9,281 nucleotides of DNA, from contig PBHQ01000012.1 of assembly GCA_002719475.1 (NCBI GenBank), positions 40,456 to 49,736 on the forward strand, written 5' to 3'. Source of the stretch: Methanobacteriota archaeon. GTDB taxonomy: Archaea; Thermoplasmatota; Poseidoniia; Poseidoniales; Poseidoniaceae. Made by a program: the position numbers and the translations under genes. Shown one piece after another: positions 5,322-9,281 of the stretch. Numbering within the stretch: position 1 is the stretch's first letter; every line of letters starts with the position of its first letter. The notes beneath the pieces are model-generated. The model had not been told where the DNA came from. It ran no database searches and saw nothing but the letters and a program-made list of their open reading frames with translations.

Positions 5322-7304
5322 ATGCAGGAAAGTGAACACCTCGAAGATGGCCGAATCAGGCAACTGGATGACCGCACCATAGGTTTCATCGCTGCTGGAG
5401 AAGTTGTCGAAAGGCCTGCGCAGGTGGTGAAGGAACTTCTTGAGAACAGTATCGATGCTCATTCCAAGTGGATTACAATAGAAGTAGAGAGAGGAGGTTT
5501 TGATTCAATCAAGGTAAGCGATGATGGAATTGGTATTCATCGTGATGATTTGTCTCGTTCTGTTGATAGACATGCTACCAGTAAGTTGCGTGATGAAGAA
5601 GACCTCTCTGCAATCAATACATTGGGATTCAGGGGTGAAGCACTTGCTTCTATAGGGATGGTAAGCGCCTTGAGTGTGCGTAGCAGAAGGCGGGATTCCG
5701 GTTCTGACTCAGGTTTTGTAATCGAGATGAAGGATGGCAACAAGGGTGAAGTCGAAACCTGCGGAATGCCAGAGGGCACCATAATCGAGGTTAGGGACCT
5801 GTTCAAATCTCAACCTGCTAGGCTATCATTCCAGCGCCGTCCCTCGACTGAGACAGCAAGAATTGTCGATGTCGTAGTACAGCAAGCGATGGCCAATGCC
5901 GAGGTAAGAATCGCCCTAATCAGTGATGGCAAGGTGTTGTTGGAAGCACCATCTGCTGAAGACCCGATGGATCGTCTATACGACCTACTAGGGGCACAGG
6001 CATCGAGATTATTGCAACTAAAACAGCCTGCTCAGGACGAGGATGCCCCAGGGCAAGAGAGGTGGAATGGATGGATCTCGCCGCCTGATATCAGTAGAAG
6101 CAGAGGTGATGAAGTGAATATCCTGATCAATGGTCGTCCGGTTGCTGCTCAGCCTTTCCATGCAGCGATTCGAAGAGGTTACCATACCAGATTAATGGTA
6201 GGAAGGCATCCAGTATGCGTTCTAAGTCTCGAGATTCCACCAGAGGAAGTAGATGTCAATGTTCATCCGACAAAGAGTGAAGTCAGGCTGCGTAATTCAT
6301 GGCGAGTTTTGGAGCGTTTGGAACGCGCCATCAAACACACTCTTTCCAGCACTCCTACGGATACTGAGGTAGATGCAGCCTCTCCACTTTCGGGACTGCC
6401 TAGGACTGAGGAAAAAAAATTGGAATTCGACATAAAGCCGGAAGTTGCCCCTTCATGGGTCAAGAGTGCTAGCAATATTGAGACCAAGCAATTGAACCTT
6501 AGTGGTGCAGATGTACAGGAGGGTGTTGAGGTAGAAAGGCCGCGCCCCCTCCCAGTATCTCGTTCTCCCGAGTTACAGGCCACTTTACCAGGGATGCAAA
6601 CTACACCTGTTGCACCGGCTCTTTCTAGTGATGAGAGGGCTTTACACCGCTATTCGGACGGAGGACAGGCGACTTCACCATTGGATGAGCCAGAACTTGA
6701 ATCAAGTCTCGATGAACAATTACCAGAGATGGAACCATTAGCGCAGTTTGCTGATTCATACGTATTAGCACAAGGGGGTGAATCTCTGTACATTATCGAT
6801 CAACACGCTTTGCATGAGCGAATACGCTACGAGAGACTGCGCAATTCTCAGGATTCATGGAGTCCTCAACCATTGATATCCCCCGTCATTATTGAGATGA
6901 GTAAGGTACAGGAAGCGGCTGCAATAGGTGGAAAAGAGATGTTGAATCGTCTTGGATTCGATTTACGAGAAGCCGATGGTGCTTGGTGGTTGTACAGTAT
7001 TCCAGTATTGTTAGCAGGAGATGATCGCCTGACAGGTTTTCTGCAGGACCTATTGACTGAATTGGTAGATGATGTCGATGGTAGAATGATTGAGGCGGTT
7101 GACAACTTACAGGACCAAATCGCCTTCATGCGTTCCTGTAGAGGCGCTGTTAAAGCTAGACAGAGTTTGAATATCGCTGAGATGCGACGTTTGCTGCAAG
7201 ATATGAGGAGTATTGACAACCCATGGGCCTGTGTACACGGTAGACCAACCGTGTTGAAGATAGAGGCAGATGGATTGGATCATCACTTCGGGAGACACGG
7301 TTGA
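5322..7304 (+). CDS. mutL: DNA mismatch repair protein MutL with endonuclease motif
   Basis: Couples mismatch recognition by MutS to strand nicking. The N-terminal GHKL ATPase has AAGEVVERP, KELLENSIDA (Glu41 as catalytic base, Asn42 for Mg), SDDGIGI (66-72), RHATSKL (83-89) and GFRGEALASI (102-111), then INGRPV and VNVHPTKSEVRL. A variable, Pro/Glu-rich linker covers about 345-465. The C-terminal domain has the metal-binding DQHALHERIRYE (493-504), a perfect DQHA(x)2E(x)4E match. It is supported by SCRGAVKA (Cys606), CVHGRP (637-642) and a terminal FGR (656-658). These mark a nicking MutL as in Bacillus or eukaryotic MutL-alpha, not the MutH-dependent E. coli form. QPLISP (516-521) matches the clamp-binding Q-x-L-x-P type motif. 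The start is 4 bp after mutS with its own GGAG. The last 22 bases overlap aroA on the opposite strand. Confidence 0.98.
   Translation: MQESEHLEDGRIRQLDDRTIGFIAAGEVVERPAQVVKELLENSIDAHSKWITIEVERGGFDSIKVSDDGIGIHRDDLSRSVDRHATSKLRDEEDLSAINTLGFRGEALASIGMVSALSVRSRRRDSGSDSGFVIEMKDGNKGEVETCGMPEGTIIEVRDLFKSQPARLSFQRRPSTETARIVDVVVQQAMANAEVRIALISDGKVLLEAPSAEDPMDRLYDLLGAQASRLLQLKQPAQDEDAPGQERWNGWISPPDISRSRGDEVNILINGRPVAAQPFHAAIRRGYHTRLMVGRHPVCVLSLEIPPEEVDVNVHPTKSEVRLRNSWRVLERLERAIKHTLSSTPTDTEVDAASPLSGLPRTEEKKLEFDIKPEVAPSWVKSASNIETKQLNLSGADVQEGVEVERPRPLPVSRSPELQATLPGMQTTPVAPALSSDERALHRYSDGGQATSPLDEPELESSLDEQLPEMEPLAQFADSYVLAQGGESLYIIDQHALHERIRYERLRNSQDSWSPQPLISPVIIEMSKVQEAAAIGGKEMLNRLGFDLREADGAWWLYSIPVLLAGDDRLTGFLQDLLTELVDDVDGRMIEAVDNLQDQIAFMRSCRGAVKARQSLNIAEMRRLLQDMRSIDNPWACVHGRPTVLKIEADGLDHHFGRHG
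6412..6419 (+). repeat. A8 homopolymer in mutL linker
   Basis: Eight A in a row across the codons GAA AAA AAA (residues 364-366) at the start of the variable linker. Slippage here would separate the ATPase from the endonuclease domain. It is the longest mononucleotide run I see in the window. Confidence 0.9.
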
Positions 7305-8536
7305 GGAAGATTATCCATAAAGCCTGGATAAGACACTCTATAGGACTTGCAAGAGTCTAATTCACCCCCGAATCGACTGGCGAGTATAGCCGCACACATG
7401 AATAAGCGATGATCACCATGGCAATTTACGATATTTTGCGGCCGATGCGGCCGCTGGCCCCCTTTCATTCGCAATCCTTCGTCCGTAGCTTCGCATTCTA
7501 GGCCGAAACTAGACAACATCTCAACCGTGTGTTTGATTCTGTCAGATTCCTTGTGTCGAGCATGAGCGGCACCGATAATCTCCCCACCATCACCCATACA
7601 CATGATTGCAGCCAGAGGAGAAATCACGTCGATGGACTGAGAAATATCGATTCTTCTACTAATCTGCGCACCTAAATTGATGTTACCAAGCCCTTGTCCA
7701 ATTTCTAGTCCAGGAGTTTTCACTTCTATCTGGTGGCAGATGGACATCAGGATGGTCATTGCCTGAAGTGATGCTTCAACAGGTATTTTCACCACTTTTG
7801 GAGCGATTGGCTTCCAAGGTCGTAATTTTCCATCAAAAGTTGGCATACCACATTGCATTGCTAATTCAATACTCAAATTGAGATAATCTTGGCTTACTGC
7901 CTTGCCTGTTGTTATGACCTTTATCTCCCGATTTATCGTACAGGAAGATAGGATCAATCCAGACAGAACTTGGCTACTGAGGCTAGTATCGATTTCAATA
8001 ATCGATTCACTGATCGGGCCTTTCAATTTCAATGGTAGAACTCGTGATTCGTTGTACTCTTCGACTGAGACGCCAGCATTCTTCAGCATCTCAAGCATGC
8101 TGGAATGGTCTCTTGAATTGAGGTTTTCATCTGAATCCAAGGTTACCGTTTCTCCTAGACTGGCTACTAATGGGGCAAGAAGTCGCAAAGTCGTAGCAGA
8201 GTTACCACAGTTCAGCACCTCGTCTGGAATGATGTATGATTCACCATATACAGTCCAACCATCAGCGTTTTCTTCGATGTTTACTCCAAGAGATTTCAAG
8301 CAATAAAGCATCGAATAGGCATCTTTTCCAGCCTTAGAATCGAACTTTAGTTGAGTGCTACCTTCAGACCTAGATGCCAATAACAACCATCGAATCAGGT
8401 GGCTCTTACTTGGGGGTAGTCTCCAAACTTGCTCTTCATCCAGTTTCTGTCCATTCCAAGAAACAACCTCTAAAGAATCATTTCTATAGGGGCGCTCCGA
8501 TGCATAATCCCCGTTATCTTGGGCCTTCATTGTCAT
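7283..8536 (-). CDS. aroA: 3-phosphoshikimate 1-carboxyvinyltransferase (EPSP synthase)
   Basis: Transfers enolpyruvyl from PEP to shikimate-3-phosphate, the sixth step of the shikimate pathway (cytosolic). The 417 residues are normal. Visible motifs are LPPSKSHLIR (Lys44, Arg49), GNSATTLRLL (111-120), SSQ (187-189) for shikimate-3-phosphate, Asp303 as the likely catalytic Asp, HKESDR (328-333) and GDHR (374-377). Some second-domain blocks are divergent: VEASLQA where VxGDASSAS-like sequence is usual, QGL instead of QGD, and Arg142-Asp143 instead of Arg-Pro. Ala114 and Leu119 align with E. coli Gly96 and Pro101. The ATG at 8536 overlaps the moaA stop as ATGA. A second ATG at 8530 has GGGGG six bases before it and could be the true start, with a loss of two residues. 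Together with moaA it forms an operon whose promoter lies outside the window. Confidence 0.95.
   Translation of the reverse strand: MTMKAQDNGDYASERPYRNDSLEVVSWNGQKLDEEQVWRLPPSKSHLIRWLLLASRSEGSTQLKFDSKAGKDAYSMLYCLKSLGVNIEENADGWTVYGESYIIPDEVLNCGNSATTLRLLAPLVASLGETVTLDSDENLNSRDHSSMLEMLKNAGVSVEEYNESRVLPLKLKGPISESIIEIDTSLSSQVLSGLILSSCTINREIKVITTGKAVSQDYLNLSIELAMQCGMPTFDGKLRPWKPIAPKVVKIPVEASLQAMTILMSICHQIEVKTPGLEIGQGLGNINLGAQISRRIDISQSIDVISPLAAIMCMGDGGEIIGAAHARHKESDRIKHTVEMLSSFGLECEATDEGLRMKGGQRPHRPQNIVNCHGDHRLFMCAAILASRFGGELDSCKSYRVSYPGFMDNLPQPCLPK
7311..7331. repeat. Perfect 7-bp inverted repeat just after mutL, inside aroA
   Basis: TTATCCA (7311-7317) and TGGATAA (7325-7331) flank a 7-base loop, starting 7 bases after the mutL stop. 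It could act as a hairpin at the convergent mutL/aroA ends. It also encodes the conserved EPSP synthase end YPGFMDN, so the symmetry may be a by-product of coding, and no T-run follows on the plus strand. Confidence 0.3.
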
Positions 8537-9281
8537 CCCCCGATATAGGACATCTCGACTTTTTCCAATTCTTTTCCGAGTTTTCCTCTTAATTCTGAAT
8601 ATCTATCATCTCGCTTGCGCCAGATATCACTTGCCAATTCTGCCAGTTCCTTTTCGCTCAAACCTTGGCGCAATGGACTCATCAAATCAGTCCCTTTACT
8701 CGCAAATAGGCAAGTGTAGAGGTGACCGTCTACAGATAATCTTGCGCGGCAGCAATCTCCACAAAACGGTTGACTGACTGAGGTAATGAATCCTAAACTG
8801 CCCGCTCCATCGAGATATTCCCACGTTTTGGCAACCTGGCCCACTTGTCTGGCAGCCACAGGTTGAATCGGGAATTCACGATCTATCATGTCAATCATTT
8901 CTGAAGCTGGAAATACCTCTTCAAGACTCCATTCATTGCTATTTCCGACATCCATGTATTCGATGAACCTCAAGCATACTCCGGTATTACGAAAATGATC
9001 GACTAAAGGGAGAATTTGGTTTTCATTGGTGCCTTTTCTAATGACGCAATTCACTTTGACTCCAAGACCTGCATTCTTAGCGGCTTCGATACCATTGAGA
9101 ACATGTGCAACTTCTGCCTTGGTATCGCTCATAATGCGAAAAATTTCATCATCCAGTGAATCCAAAGAAACTGTAACTCGGTTCAGTCCAGCCTTAGCTA
9201 ATTTATCGGCATGTTTTGCCAACAATATTCCATTTGTTGTCATTGCAATATCTATCTCTTCTCCTAACTCGATTCTAAGCA
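8533..9281 (-). CDS. moaA: GTP 3',8-cyclase MoaA, N-terminus cut by window edge
   Basis: Radical-SAM enzyme that rearranges GTP to 3',8-cyclo-7,8-dihydro-GTP, the first step of molybdenum cofactor synthesis. The frame is open to the right edge; 248 codons are readable, including 12 before the Met at 9243 (LRIELGEEIDIA). Seen: AMTTNGILL and VTVSLDSLDDE of the radical-SAM barrel, NCVIRKGTNENQI, and RFIEYMDVG. The C-terminal 4Fe-4S site has Cys-x2-Cys-x13-Cys (codons starting at 8763, 8754 and 8712) within the FCGDCCRARLSVDGHLYTC region. The protein ends in the MoaA-specific IGG tail needed for GTP activation. The missing N-terminus, about 80-90 residues, should hold the CxxxCxxC cluster for SAM. 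Downstream, aroA overlaps by 4 bp (ATGA), so the two are translationally coupled. The C-terminal Cys motif and Gly-Gly tail exclude other radical-SAM families. Confidence 0.96.
   Translation of the reverse strand, partial: LRIELGEEIDIAMTTNGILLAKHADKLAKAGLNRVTVSLDSLDDEIFRIMSDTKAEVAHVLNGIEAAKNAGLGVKVNCVIRKGTNENQILPLVDHFRNTGVCLRFIEYMDVGNSNEWSLEEVFPASEMIDMIDREFPIQPVAARQVGQVAKTWEYLDGAGSLGFITSVSQPFCGDCCRARLSVDGHLYTCLFASKGTDLMSPLRQGLSEKELAELASDIWRKRDDRYSELRGKLGKELEKVEMSYIGG
8537..8541 (-). promoter_or_regulatory. G-rich ribosome binding site candidate for aroA
   Basis: GGGGG directly abuts the first aroA ATG (8536) and lies six bases before the second ATG (8530). The spacing favours initiation at 8530, while the ATGA overlap favours re-initiation at 8536. 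The sequence alone does not settle it. Confidence 0.35.

Noticed and set aside
5305..5329. Direct repeat GATGCAGGA at the mutS-mutL junction as a possible recombination or duplication scar
   Set aside because: The copies are only 9 bases, and both fit their jobs (mutS end with the mutL ribosome site, and mutL start codons). Chance is sufficient.
7438..7454. GCGGCCGATGCGGCCGC, a short direct repeat containing an 8-bp palindrome
   Set aside because: It encodes the aroA residues around RPHRP in frame. A local duplication within coding sequence explains it; no sign of an operator or mobile-element end.
7902..8306. 134-residue open frame on the plus strand inside aroA
   Set aside because: It lies fully antisense to conserved EPSP synthase codons, has no ribosome binding site or recognisable motif, and follows the codon pattern of aroA.

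Overview
The window looks archaeal, most likely from a planktonic Euryarchaeota/Thermoplasmatota lineage such as Marine Group II (Poseidoniales). It carries an archaeal/eukaryotic-type ribosomal protein L10e (uL16) and a methanogen-type purine phosphoribosyltransferase, with a TATA-like box before L10e. It also carries a two-TM acidic surface protein of a style I associate with that group. The phylum assignment is inference; no marker was searched.

Layout. The left part (1-2484) lies entirely on the minus strand. A membrane-anchored protein of unknown function (1114-2484) is followed by a possible terminator, then by the L10e promoter, L10e (488-1027) and, one base later, hpt (1-486, C-terminus cut by the window edge). 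The centre (2657-7304) is a plus-strand mutS-mutL pair separated by 4 bp and transcribed divergently from the membrane protein gene. The right part is again on the minus strand: a moaA gene cut by the right edge overlaps aroA in an ATGA junction, and the 3' end of aroA overlaps the 3' end of mutL convergently by 22 bp. There is no gene-free stretch over 300 bases; the longest is the 172-bp divergent region 2485-2656. I found no tRNA, rRNA, CRISPR array or insertion sequence.

Function. MutS (FxE mismatch-reading motif, complete ATPase) and MutL (GHKL ATPase plus the DQHA(x)2E(x)4E endonuclease motif) make a complete bacterial-style, MutH-independent mismatch repair pair in an archaeal setting. 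Both proteins carry candidate sliding-clamp motifs. The MutS one resembles a PCNA-binding (PIP) box where bacterial MutS has its beta-clamp motif. The flanking genes serve purine salvage and translation (hpt, L10e), the shikimate pathway (aroA) and molybdenum cofactor synthesis (moaA).

Most interesting points: the possible clamp-motif switch in MutS; the Ala/Leu pair in the EPSP synthase active-site loop, as in naturally glyphosate-insensitive class II enzymes; the palindrome and repeat cluster between the divergent genes; and the unidentified surface protein beside the repair genes. I see no wholly new multi-gene system.
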